Assembly (NCBI GenBank): GCA_026018925.1
Contig: JAKSZU010000026.1
Span: forward strand, 14,747,127-14,811,126
DNA from: Tupaia tana
Taxonomy: Eukaryota > Chordata > Mammalia > Scandentia > Tupaiidae
Reading direction: 5' to 3'
DNA length: 64,000 bases
Position numbers and translations under genes: made by a program
Notes under the pieces: model-generated
Databases searched by the model: none
What the model saw: the letters and a program-made list of their open reading frames with translations, nothing else
What the model was told of the DNA's origin: nothing
Part shown: positions 52,383 to 62,312 of the stretch, one piece after another
Layout of the letters: every line of letters begins with the position of its first letter
Position numbering within the stretch: position 1 is the first letter of the stretch

Positions 52383-52516
52383 TACAAGGGGTTTTTACAA
52401 AGTTTATATAAAATGCATATTGTGAAAATACAGCATGGATTTCAGCTTTGTGTAGCAACATAAACTCATGCATTAATTCCTTTTTTTTCTGTGAACTTTT
52501 TAAATTTTCCCTCGTA
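52383..52516. mobile_element. Mariner-like MITE (TACRAGGG ends)
   Basis: Left TACAAGGGGTTTTTACAAAG; right, on the other strand, TACGAGGGAAAATTTAAAAA. TA lies at 52381-52382. About 134 bp, no coding capacity. Confidence 0.6.
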
Positions 52517-52519
52517 TGT

Positions 52520-52830
52520 CTTGCACGTCAGCCACTATTCTATACCAGGTCACAGAATACACATCTTCATGGATCTAGATGTGATGTTAAAGCTAAGACC
52601 TGAAGAATGATGGGTGAGGAAAAGATACCCCAGGTAGAGGGAACAGTACCCATAAAAGCCTAGAGTTAGGAAAGAATATGGGGGCATTTGAGGATTCAAA
52701 TGAAGTCCAGTGTGGCTGGAGTATAGAGTGCTTTGGGCCCATTTGGAAGCAAAGGGATGAGAAAACACATTCTCCTTTCTGTCCTGGGTTCCTGTACATC
52801 TTCTTCCTGCCTCATCTCCTCCTCATTATA
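52520..52830 (+). repeat. L2 3' end
   Basis: GATGTTAAAGCTAAGACCTG, CCCAGGTAGAGGGAACAG and AGTCCAGTGTGGCTGGAG follow the L2 pattern. Confidence 0.75.
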
Positions 52831-53823
52831 GGAAAACGAGGCAGTCTCATTTGCCAAATCGAATAAAACTCTCTAATCTATGATCTCCACTTCTCAAATA
52901 CAATTTGAAAGCACAACATGAATTTATTGGTCCCCTAAGGTAGAGGCAGGTCCTTTAACACCACAATATACACAAGTCACCCAATAATAATAATAATAAT
53001 ACATGGGCAAGAGCACAAGAGGGGCAGGACAGAGATAGGGAAAATAAAGCCAGGAGAAAAGAGGTGGTGAAATGAAAATACATTTTAAATTCCATGCTTT
53101 GTGGTTTATTATTAACAGGAGTGCAGAAAATGTTTCTACAGAGTTATGAAAAATTCATTAGTACATGCTGCAGGTCTGAGAAGCTGGTCATTGTTTGATC
53201 AGATTAACGATAATGAGAGCAGTCTTAAATTAACTCAGATTAAGAGGAGGACTTTTCCCCTACTATTCAGTCATATGTGTATAATCACATTTTCTCATAG
53301 CCAGTTGCCCGTAGTTGTCTACAGAGATGGGAGGCTGGGTCTTTGCTAAGGTAGAAGCAAGAGAGGAAAGGTGGGCTGAGCTGATGGCACCTTGGAGCTG
53401 GGGTCAAATGGAGGAGGAATCACTGAACACTCTGGGCTGTCTGACCATGCCCCTCTGTTTTTCAGACCTGTTTCCTTTTTCCTGGGTATGCATCAGTCCA
53501 ACTCATAGTTTCCCGGTACAGAGCATGTGCAGTATCCTATGCAGCGTTCCAGGTGCTGGGGACACATTGAGAGTGAAACAGACAAAGAGCCTGTTGGGAC
53601 CGTGAGTGGATGGAGCACAGTACTTGGGTCTCAGGTCCAATACCCTCTTGCCACTGTATAGGGCAAGTTGTATGAACTTTTCTGAACCAGAGAGGAAACC
53701 GGGAAGGTCAAAGGATATTAAAGTGCTTAGCAAATTGTGGTCCCCCAGACAGGCCTGACCCTAACCAGGAGGACTTTATAATATTTGCTTATCATAGGGT
53801 TGTTAAATAAAATACTGGATGTC
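52831..53823. other. KSR2 intron 1, mostly unique
   Basis: (AAT)n at 52984-53000. TCCAGGTGCTGGGGACACATTG near 53548 may be L2/MIR. No gene. Confidence 0.5.
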
Positions 53824-53990
53824 TGGGACCAGCACGTGGCATGTTGATTGAGGCTCTGGACTCCCATATGGCTGACAACAGTTTGAGTCCCGGACCTGGT
53901 GACTTGCTTTCTCACTTTCCCTTCCTCTCTCTGGTCAAATTAAAATAATAATAAACAAATAAAATTAAATAAATAAAATAATTCTTAAAA
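53824..53990 (+). mobile_element. F1S SINE
   Basis: TGGGACCAGCACGTGGCATG head; TGGTCAAATTAAAATAATAA and TAAATAAAATAATTCTT tail. Confidence 0.85.
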
Positions 53991-54309
53991 AAAGTCTAGA
54001 TGCCTATTAACCTGACTTTCAGATGAACAATAAATACTTTCTCAGTGTATTGCGGGAGATATACACTAAAAAAATTGTTGTTTATCTGAAATTAAAATTT
54101 AAGTGAATGTCTTTATTTGCTAGAGCAGGTAACCCTAGGTGAACATAACTCTCCACTCATCGCTAGTCCCTAACAGCCACCTCATGTCGGTATCAGGAAA
54201 AATTCCTCAAATTGTAGTCCTCGCTAGTATTTTCAGATTGGGTGCGAATATGCTTTTTGCTCTTATGTTTGAGGTTTTCTGGTTGAGTTTGCATTCTTGA
54301 ATTGGACTG

Positions 54310-54324
54310 CTGTGTGTGTGTATG

Positions 54325-54359
<35 letters not shown>

Positions 54360-54371
54360 TGTGTGTGTGTA
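54310..54371. repeat. (GT)n microsatellite
   Basis: About 28 GT units with few breaks. Confidence 0.95.
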
Positions 54372-54518
54372 TGTCTGTCAACCTTATAAAATCATGGTTT
54401 TTCATTTTAGGATAGGTTTAAGCCTTGGGTAACAGTATTGCCTATTTCAGTTAAGTGCTGCAATCTAGAGCATAATCTCCATCTCTCAGTTTCCTCATCT
54501 GGAAAAATAGGAAAATGA

Positions 54519-55065
54519 GGGCTGGCCTCCTAGCGCAGTAGTAAGTGCTATGCCTAGCTGGATCCCACACAGCTAACCATAGTTTGAATGCACTGGTTTA
54601 AAAAAACACACTAGGGACCAGCAGTTAGTGTAATGGCTATGTCCTGGACTCCCATGTAGTCGAGTTCTACCGGACCCGGCGGCTTGAACTCACGCCGGGC
54701 GCGTGTGCGTGCGTGCCCAAGATCCCGAGAGGAGAATGGAGGAGAAATCGGCGTGGCCATCCCCCCTGGGGGGTGATTTCTTGCTTTCTGTCTCTCTGTC
54801 TCTCTCTGTCTGTCTGGCGAGCGCACGGGCCCTATAGCGAAAACCTCTCCAAAAAAAGAAAAGGAAAAAAACAAAAAACAAAAAACAAAAAACAAAAAAA
54901 AACACACTAGGCTTATGCGCATGTGTGCCCAGAATCCTGATGGGAGGGGGAAATGAAGGAAAAAGGATCATGGCATGATCATGCCCCATTAGTGGGGGAG
55001 TGCTTTCTTTCTCTCTCATAAGCACATGCACTCTCTGGCAATAAAAACAAAAATGAAAAAAAATA
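54519..55065 (+). mobile_element. F1L SINE, older outer copy, split
   Basis: GGGCTGGCCTCCTAGCGCAG head to 54613; body resumes at 54910 (GGCTTATGCGCATGTGTGCC) and ends CTCTCTGGCAATAAAAAC. Confidence 0.8.
54614..54893 (+). mobile_element. F1L SINE, young inner copy with B-box deletion
   Basis: GGGACCAGCAGTTAGTGTAATG head, then GTAGTCGAGTTCTACCGGACC: the B box is deleted. TSD about AACACACTA. Tail (AAAAAC)n. Confidence 0.9.
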
Positions 55066-55178
55066 AAATAATGGTGCTTACTTCATAATGTTGTACCAAG
55101 GATTAGATAATATGGGCAAAGTGCTTTGCTCAATGTCTGGTGCGTGACAGGCACTCAGTAAATGTTACAACTGCAGTT

Positions 55179-56017
55179 AGAGTAAATCTATAGAAATTAA
55201 TCTGCCTGGACTAGAATAATCCATGTTTGTTTTTCCTAATTAGCTTCCCAGCTGTATTTGGAAATTTTCTGTTTGAATTGTTCCTATGTTTCGGGCTTCA
55301 TGCCTACAGATGAAATCCCTAAAGCAGAATAACAGGATGCAGTCTTGAATCTTGACACGTATGGACAGTTTTCAGCTCTCAATTGGTAGAAGGCAAGAAG
55401 GGTGGGAAGATGGAACTTTTCTAAGAGGACGGGGTTGTTCCTAGGATTGGTGGGCATGGTTTTGGTAGTCTTGATTCTCGGTTTCTCCCGAGAATCCAAG
55501 CAGGCATGTCCTCTTCAGCAAGGAGCATGGCCACTCCTTTAGAGTATGATCTGAATCTGAGCCATGAGAATGTGCTTCTTTTCTGCATCATTCTCTGCAG
55601 CCCCGGCCCCTAAGTATATATTTCTACCTACTCTTCACCTGCAGGACCTGAGCTCCCAAGTCAGCAGGGCGTTTGAGGGCTGCACAGAAACAGGGCACAG
55701 AATGGGCCAGATCAGGGTGCCCTCTGTATCTTACACATGTTTCTTTATGCTCGAGATCATTTAGAATGGAAATATTTTTCATACTTTGTGTTTTTATCCA
55801 TGTGATACTTCGAGAGAAATGATTTTAGATGTCTGTGGGAGATATTCACAGCAGCTGAAGTCTGCTCTGCACGAGTGCGTCTCTTGTTGCTTCTGTGAAA
55901 AGAGTATGCATAGGGGTCATGAGATTTCAAAGGGAGATCGAAATTCTCTTTGAAATGAGCATTTACCAGTGAAAGACAAAGTTACTTGAGAGGTTTCTAT
56001 CAACTTGGATATGTATT
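55179..56017. other. KSR2 intron 1, unique
   Basis: No repeat or gene recognised. Confidence 0.5.
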
Positions 56018-56230
56018 TTTAAATTTCTTTCTTTCGTGAAAAAAAAAGACAGAAAAAAGCACACTCAACGAGGTCTCCTCGTCTCAGCCCTCGCTGTGAG
56101 CCAGGAACGTGAACGCATGTGGGTGTGTACCTGGTGTGTATAGGCTGATCTGGGAACTGACCTCTGACTGATCATCCATATGCTCCAGCATCGAGAAACA
56201 GTGCACCAATACTGTGCCACTGTGACTGGG
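56018..56230 (-). mobile_element. F2 SINE, old
   Basis: ACACTCAACGAGGTCTCCTC, GTGTACCTGGTGTGTATAGG, CACTGTGACTGGGCC head end. Confidence 0.65.
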
Positions 56231-56261
56231 CCTCAACTTCAATATTTTTAAATTTAATTTT

Positions 56262-56519
56262 ATTACTTTTTTAGAGAGATTTTTGCTATAGGGCATGTGC
56301 ACTCACCGGAAAGACAGAGAGAGACAGACAAAAAGCGAGAAATCAACCCCCGCCCCCCAGGGGGGATGGCCATGCCATAATCCCTTCTCGATTCTCCTCC
56401 TGGGATCTTGGACATACATGCACACGTGCCCAGTGTGAATTTCAAGTCACTGGGTGTGGGACTCATGTCGGCTACATGGGAATCAAATGATGTAATCATT
56501 ACACCATTTGCTGGTCCCC
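56262..56519 (-). mobile_element. F1L SINE
   Basis: TTAGAGAGATTTTTGCTATAG; CCCGCCCCCCAGGGGGGATG; CCATTTGCTGGTCCCC end. Confidence 0.88.
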
Positions 56520-56683
56520 TTTCTTTCCTTCCTTTCCTTTCCTTTCCTTTCCTTTCCTTTCCTTTCCTTTCCTTTCCTTCCTTTCCTTTCCTTTCCTTTC
56601 CTTTTCTTTTCTCTTTTCTTTTCTCTTTTCTTTTCTTTTCTTTTCTTTTCTCTTCTCTTCTCTTCTCTTCTCTTTTCTTCTCT

Positions 56684-56731
<48 letters not shown>

Positions 56732-56734
56732 TCA
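56520..56734. repeat. (CTTTC)n/(CTTT)n polypyrimidine tract
   Basis: About 215 bp of pure pyrimidine on the + strand, changing from CCTTT to TCTTT, TTCTC and CTTT units. Confidence 0.96.
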
Positions 56735-56744
56735 AGACATTCTT

Positions 56745-57002
56745 TTTTATAACATTTTTATTGGTCAGAAGGCACATGTGCTTGCTAGAGAAAGACAGAG
56801 AGGAAAAGGAAGAAAGCACCCCCCAGTGGGATATGATCATGCTGTGATCTCTTCTCTTCCACCTGTCCATGCTTTCGGGATTTCGGGTTTGCACACATGT
56901 GTGCCTGGTGTGTTATTCAAGCCACCGGGACTGGGATTCTTTATAGTGCAGTAGGCCATGTGGGATCTGGCTCCTTTATCCACCAGGCTACAGGACTGCC
57001 CC
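56745..57002 (-). mobile_element. F1L SINE, older copy
   Basis: TTGGTCAGAAGGCACATGTG, CACCCCCCAGTGGGATATG, GGCTACAGGACTGCCCC end. Confidence 0.8.
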
Positions 57003-57009
57003 AACATAA

Positions 57010-57268
57010 TTTTTTTTAATTAATTATTTTTGTTGCCAGAGGATATGTGTGCTTGCCAGAGACAGAGAAAGAGAAACAGAGACACAGAGAGAACCACTTA
57101 ATAGGGTGTGTTCATACTGCAATCCTTTTTCCTCCACTTCTCCGCTCTGTCAGGATTTTAAACATATATGTACGTGGTATGTTTTTCAAGCTGCTGGGGG
57201 CCAGGATGTGAATTGTGGTCTGCCATTGGGATCTGGCTTCTTTAACTACAGAACTATAGGGCCAGACC
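57010..57268 (-). mobile_element. F1L SINE, older copy
   Basis: GTTGCCAGAGGATATGTGTG; CAAGCTGCTGGGGGCCAGG; CTATAGGGCCAGACC end. Confidence 0.78.
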
Positions 57269-57279
57269 CAGGTGCTTTT

Positions 57280-57470
57280 CTTTTTTTTTTTTTTTTAGTT
57301 TTATTTATTCATCATTTGTTTTTTAACTTGACCAAAGGGAAACACACACAGACACACACACACAGAGCGAGAGAGAGAGAGCGAGCAAGCTGCTGTGTCC
57401 AGGACTCGAACCGTGGTTGACCACGTGGGAATGTCCAGCACCTCAACCACCTGCCACCTGCTGTTCCCCC
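57280..57470 (-). mobile_element. F1S SINE
   Basis: Perfect 11 bp TSD CAGGTGCTTTT (57269-57279, 57471-57481). AACTTGACCAAAGGGAAAC then (CA)n and (GA)n. Confidence 0.9.
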
Positions 57471-57481
57471 CAGGTGCTTTT

Positions 57482-57682
57482 AATATAGAGCATTACTATA
57501 GTTTCACCCACCAACAACCCTGGGATGGGTTGACGTATAACAAAACATTTGACGTATAGCAAAACCAAGGCACAGAGAGATCAAGTAATTCTCCTGAGGA
57601 CAGACAGCTATTAAATGGGCGGGACAGAATTTGAAGTTCAAGATGTCTATTAGAAGGTAGTCTAGCTGAGCTGGGAACCCTT

Positions 57683-57686
<4 letters not shown>
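57482..57686 (-). repeat. MIR/L2 remnant
   Basis: AAGGCACAGAGAGATCAAGT and GACAGACAGCTATTAAATGG, then T(29) at 57687-57715 of another retroelement. Confidence 0.5.
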
Positions 57687-57719
<33 letters not shown>

Positions 57720-57769
57720 AATAAGAGAGATACATAGCATAGGAGAAAGCACAAGAAAGGGGTTTTTTT

Positions 57770-58059
57770 TGTTTGTTTTTTGTTTTTTTTTTTTTTTTTT
57801 TTTTGAGAGAGATTTTTGCTATAGGGCATGTGTGCACTCGCCAGACAGGCAGAGAGACAGAGAGACAGATAGTGAGAAATCACCCCCCGGGGGGATGGTC
57901 ATGCTGCAATCCCTTCTCCTCCATTCTCCTCTTGGGATCTTGGGCACACACACACACATGCACCTGGCGTGAGTTTTAAGCCACCGGGTCTGGGATGCGA
58001 ATAGCGGTTGACTACATGGGAGTCCAGTGACATAGCCATTACGCTAACTGCTGGTACCT
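57770..58059 (-). mobile_element. F1L SINE
   Basis: T(20+) tail, GAGAGATTTTTGCTATAGGG, CACCCCCCGGGGGGATGG, GCTAACTGCTGGTACC end. The B box on the sense strand has CGCATCC (C at the position-58 equivalent). Confidence 0.9.
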
Positions 58060-58074
58060 AGAGAGGTATTTTTG

Positions 58075-58248
58075 ATAGGGTGTCACAGTGATGACCCTCT
58101 GCCCTAGCTTCCCAGTTAGCTAGGATTACATGTGAGCAGTATTGTGCCCAGCATGTTGAGATGGATCTGGGGTCTGAACCTGGGCCTCCCATGTGGCCTC
58201 CGCCTCACACAGTGGTGCTCTCTTACTGACGTCACTGTGTTTGGCTGA
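58075..58248 (-). mobile_element. tRNA-like/7SL-like chimeric SINE, third unit
   Basis: CCTAGCTTCCCAGTTAGCTAGGATTACATG is a degraded reverse 7SL/Alu-left-arm pattern; it is followed by GGGTCTGAACCTGGGCCTCC and CATGTGGCC, the reverse of the tRNA-like part seen at 7740-7775. Confidence 0.6.
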
Positions 58249-58819
58249 ATTTTTAATTGTGCATCCACGCTGCAGGGACAAGGGTGGATGGTGAAGGTCC
58301 CCAGGCCATTTTTGCCAAGAGCAGGACCATCTGTGGTTGTCACCGCTGGTGGCCGCTGGGTGATTTTTCTCCTCTGGGTGAATGCAAACAAGTGACAGGG
58401 AGAATAGGTATTTAGGGAAACATCCTAAGTGCAGGGAAGATCCTGGAAATAGAACCAGTAGAATCCCTCCAGACAGACCAACCATTTTCCTCTTCTAAAG
58501 CAGCCCTGATAAATGCAAATCAAACTTGTAATTCACCTCCAGAGCAGCAGCTTCCAGATTCCTAATTGAGAGATGCTAATTAGGAATTATGGAGCGCTCG
58601 TCACATAATGTTCAGTGCTCATAGCATCCCTGTCAACAAGTTATCAGGATTTCTGTTTTTGTAGCAGAAAACAAGACGGGCTGGTGAAGCTTTACATGGT
58701 TCTTCAAGAGGGAAGCCAGGGCTGGGATGGGTGAGGGCTGGTTTTTCATCTCTTTTCTTCTTCATTCCAGATCTACATGGGAAAGATCTATAGGCAGCCA
58801 TTACTTGGTTTCTGTTTTT
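58249..58819. other. KSR2 intron 1, unique
   Basis: Includes a cluster of TAATT/TAATTA words at 58561-58588. No gene recognised. Confidence 0.5.
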
Positions 58820-58985
58820 TAAAAATTTGCCAGAGGGCACGTACACTAGCTGGAGAGAGACAGAGAAGGGGGAGGGGAAGTGAGGAAGCACTCCGTGGGA
58901 AATGGTCATGCAGCAATCCCTTCATCTCTCCTCCCTTTTGGAATTTTGGGCTCTCATGCCCATGTACCCAGCATGTTACTCTGTT
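58820..58985 (-). mobile_element. F1L SINE body, head missing
   Basis: TTTGCCAGAGGGCACGTAC to GTACCCAGCATGTTAC. Confidence 0.72.
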
Positions 58986-59039
58986 TCTAAAAAGGCTACC
59001 TTGGGCAGTGTCCTAAAGCAGAGAGGTTATGTGCAAATG

Positions 59040-59068
59040 TACACACACACACACACACACACACACAA
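59040..59068. repeat. (CA)n microsatellite
   Basis: About 14 CA units. Confidence 0.92.
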
Positions 59069-59069
59069 C

Positions 59070-59580
59070 ACACATTTTGGAATCAGACCTAGGTTCGAAT
59101 GTCAGATTTGCTGTTTATTTGCTGTGCATCTTTGAGCAATTCATTGTTCATTGTTTCAGTTTTTCTTTTTTGTTTTCAGTTTTGCTATAGGGTGTGTGTA
59201 CTTTCCAGAGAGAGAGAGAGAGAGAAAGAAAGAGAAAGGGAAAGTGAAAAGTCACCCCCATGGTGGATGGCCATGCCACAATCCCTTTTACTCCATTTTC
59301 CTCTCAGGATCTTGGGCATGCACTCACATGCACCTGGCATATTTTCAAGCAGTTGGGTCTGAGACTTGAACCACACAGCCAGCTCTATAGGATCCAGCTG
59401 CCTTATCCTGGAGCTACCTGCTGGTTCCCAGTTTTTCCATCTATAAAATAGAGATATTAGAACCTACCTTCTGGGGCTAGGATACAGTGAGGTAGTGCAT
59501 GTAAAATATTTAGCCTGGTATCAGTCATGCAGGGAGTGATAGCATTAATGGTCATTGCTGTTGTTATTATAAGGTTATTA
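59070..59580 (+). repeat. MIR split by a SINE
   Basis: TTTTGGAATCAGACCTAGGTTC before; TTTTTCCATCTATAAAATAG and GGGGCTAGGATACAGTGAG after. Confidence 0.8.
59172..59430 (-). mobile_element. F1L SINE
   Basis: CAGTTTTGCTATAGGGTGTG; (GA)n; head end GAGCTACCTGCTGGTTCCC. Confidence 0.83.
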
Positions 59581-59595
59581 CAACATTATTATTTT

Positions 59596-59847
59596 CCAGA
59601 GAGATTTTTGTTATAGGGTTTGTGTGCTTGCCGGAGAGACAGAAAGAGACAGAGAAATAGAAAGAGAAATCACCCCCCGGGGGGGATGACCACACCACAA
59701 TCCCTTCTACCCCATTCTCCTCTCAGGATTTCGGGCACGTATGCACACATGCCTGGCATGAGTTTTAAGTTGCCAGGTCTGGTACTTAAACCATGGCTGA
59801 CCACATGGGAGTCCAGCAACATAACCATTACACCATCTGCTGGTCCC
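59596..59847 (-). mobile_element. F1L SINE
   Basis: CAGAGAGATTTTTGTTATAGG to CACCATCTGCTGGTCCC; flanks resemble TATTACAACATTATT / TATTACATTATT. Confidence 0.88.
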
Positions 59848-59976
59848 TATTACATTATTGTTACATAAAATATTACCATGTCTTAAACCAATAATGAAAC
59901 ATCTCTATCAGCATTAACTTATCTTCTTTTGGGGGAGTAAAGTCACTAGGAGATAATTCATTTTTAATATATATAT

Positions 59977-60236
59977 TTTTTCTTTTTGGAGAGGTTTTTG
60001 CTATAGGGCAGTGTGCTTGCCAGAAAGACAGAGAGAGACAGAGAGACAGAAACTGAGAAATCACCCCCCAGGGTGATGGCCACGCCACAATCCCTTCTCC
60101 TCCATTCTCCTCTTGGTATCTTGGGCATGCATGCACACGTGCCTGGTGTGAATTTAATCTACCGGGTCTGGGACTCGAACCGTGGTCGACTACATGGGAG
60201 TCCAGTGACATAGCTATTGCGCCAGCTGCTGGTCCC
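59977..60236 (-). mobile_element. F1L SINE
   Basis: TSD about ATTTTTAATAT. GGAGAGGTTTTTGCTATAGG to GCCAGCTGCTGGTCCC. Confidence 0.9.
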
Positions 60237-60375
60237 AGATTTTTAATATGTTTTTAACAGAAAAATATAAGAGACAAAAAAGTATAACAAGCTTCCATGC
60301 ATTTATCGCCCAGATTCAACAATAATCAGCATTTTTCCAATCTTGTTCCATTTGACTTTGTCCTACATTTTTTTA

Positions 60376-60607
60376 AAAATAAAGTTTGTTTATTTGTTTC
60401 TTCTTTTGAGAGAGACAAGAAAGACAAGAACCCTCAACAGGGTCTCACCCTGGGATACTCCCCCAAGCCTTGTCAGCCAGCCAAGATCATGGGCATAGGT
60501 GTGTGTCTGTCCTGTACAAATTGACCAGGAAACCAGTTCTTGATCTTCCACATTGGATCCACCACCATGGAGCAGGGCACTACCACTATACCGCTGTGGC
60601 TGGCCCC
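60376..60607 (-). mobile_element. F2 SINE, in L1M
   Basis: AAAGTTTGTTTATTTGTTTC tail, AACCCTCAACAGGGTCTCACC, CCGCTGTGGCTGGCCCCC end. Confidence 0.75.
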
Positions 60608-60640
60608 CTCCTTCCTGTGGGTGTGTTAAAATATTTTTAC

Positions 60641-60831
60641 TATTATTTTATCTTTTAACATACTTTATCTATGATCTATCTATCTATCTATCTATCTATC
60701 TAATCTATCTATCTATTTAAATTTGACCAGAGAGAAAGAGTGAGATAGCGAGCTGCCAGGTCCAGGACCCAAACCACGGTCCACCATGTGGGAGTATAGC
60801 GCCCTTAACCACCACGCCACCTGCTGGCCCC
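60641..60831 (-). mobile_element. F1S SINE with (ATCT)n tail
   Basis: (ATCT)n at 60672-60716, AAATTTGACCAGAGAGAAAG, CACCTGCTGGCCCC end; TSD AAAATATTTT. Confidence 0.85.
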
Positions 60832-60930
60832 AAAATATTTTAAAACAAATCCCGAAGTTGTATACTTTTATCTGTTAATACTTCAGTAGACATTTCAAAC
60901 AGATAGGGCCTTTTAAATAATATAACCACT

Positions 60931-61108
60931 GGGGTCCAGAAAGTAGTTTGGTGGTTAAGGCACTGGACTCCTAAATGGCCAACCTTGGTTTGAGTACCAG
61001 ACCTGGTGGCTTGCTTTCTCACTTTCCCTATCTCTTTCTTTCTCTGTCTCTCTCTGGACAAATTAAAAATAAATAAATTAACTAAATTAAAATAAATAAT
61101 TTTAAAAA
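60931..61108 (+). mobile_element. F1S SINE, in L1M
   Basis: GGGGTCCAGAAAGTAGTTTGG head; GGACAAATTAAAAATAAATA tail. Confidence 0.8.
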
Positions 61109-61520
61109 ATACACACTATAATCACAAGGTTGTTACCACAGCTTATAAAACAAGTACTTTCTTAATATTGTTTAATACCTAGCTCATGTTTATATATCTC
61201 CAGATGTCTTTAGAATGTCTCTTTGCAACTGATTTGTTTGAATCAGGATCTGTACAAGGATCTCAGATTGCAATTTGGTTTGTGTGTCTTAGAAGTTCTT
61301 CATCTTCACAGTTCTTCCTCCCTTTTCTCCTGTTCTTATTTATTGGAGAAACAAAATCATTTGTCCTGTAGAATTTTTCATGTTTCCTTGGTATGATTTA
61401 ACTCATTCCTCTATCCCTGCATTTTCTATAAAGTGTTATAATGATAACTAGATCTAGAGATGTTTGATTAGGTTCAGTTTTTTTTTTTTTTTCTTTTAAA
61501 GCCTTTTTTTTTTTTTCTTG

Positions 61521-61780
61521 AAGCCTCCTGTCAGTGTAGTGGCGAAGGCACTGAACTTCCACATAGCTGAGTGTGGTTTGAGTCCCAGACTCAGCTGCTT
61601 GAAAATCACATTGGGCGCCTGTGCGTTCATGTCCAAAATCCCAAGAGGAGATTGAAGGAGAAGAGATTGCAGCATGGCCATCCCCTCTGGGGGTGATTTC
61701 TCCTTTTCTCTCTCACTGTCTCTCTCAGACTCTTTCCAGTGAGTGCATGCACCCTATGGCAAAAACATTTAAAGAAAAAA
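61521..61780 (+). mobile_element. F1L SINE, older copy
   Basis: GAAGCCTCCTGTCAGTGTAG head; CATCCCCTCTGGGGGTGATT; ACCCTATGGCAAAAACATT end. Confidence 0.82.
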
Positions 61781-61795
61781 AAGATTTTTTTCTTT

Positions 61796-62064
61796 CTTTT
61801 TTTTTTTTTTTTGAGAGGTTTTTGCTATAGGGCGCATGCGCTCGCCAGACAGACAGAGAGAGACAGAGAGACAGAAAGCGAGAAATCACCCCCTGGGGGG
61901 ATGGCCACGCCGCAATCCCTTCTCCTCCGTTCTCCTCTCGGGATCTTGGGCACGCACGCACACGCACCCGGCGTGAGTTTTTTAAGCCACCAGGTCCAGG
62001 ACGCGAACCACGGTCGACTACATGGGAGTCCAGCGACATAGCCATTACGCTAACTGCTGGTCCC
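61796..62064 (-). mobile_element. F1L SINE, young copy
   Basis: GAGAGGTTTTTGCTATAGGG through GCTAACTGCTGGTCCC, few differences from other young copies; B box GGTTCGCGTCC. Confidence 0.92.
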
Positions 62065-62074
62065 AAAGCTTTTT

Positions 62075-62312
62075 TTCTTTATTCATGAGACTTGTGCATG
62101 AAAGGGAGAGGCAGGAGGGAGGAGCATCCTCCACAGGATCTGGCCATGCCATGATCCCCTTCCTCCAGTCCTGCATCCCATCAGCTCTTGGGCACCTGAG
62201 TATGTGCCTGGCATGTTTCAGGCTGGTGGGGTCAAGGATTCGAACTGAAGTTACCACATGGGATTCAGCTTCTCTAGAGCAGCATGTTACTGCTGTGCCA
62301 TGGAACCAGTCT
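62075..62312 (-). mobile_element. F3 SINE (old)
   Basis: CATGAGACTTGTGCATGAAAG, CATGATCCCCTTCCTCCAGTC, CATGTTTCAGGCTGGTGGGG, GCCATGGAACCAGTC end. Confidence 0.7.

Larger units (their letters stand above)
54440..55178 (+). repeat. MIR split by nested SINEs
   Basis: CTCTCAGTTTCCTCATCTGG before, and GCAAAGTGCTTTGCTCAATG to CACTCAGTAAATGTTAC after the SINE nest. Confidence 0.8.
60240..61490 (-). repeat. L1M fragments around SINEs
   Basis: CATGCATTTATCGCCCAGATTC (60296), GTTGTATACTTTTATCTG (60855), and ATCAGGATCTGTACAAGGATC (61243) belong to a common old L1 segment, minus strand by comparison with known L1M text. Confidence 0.6.
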
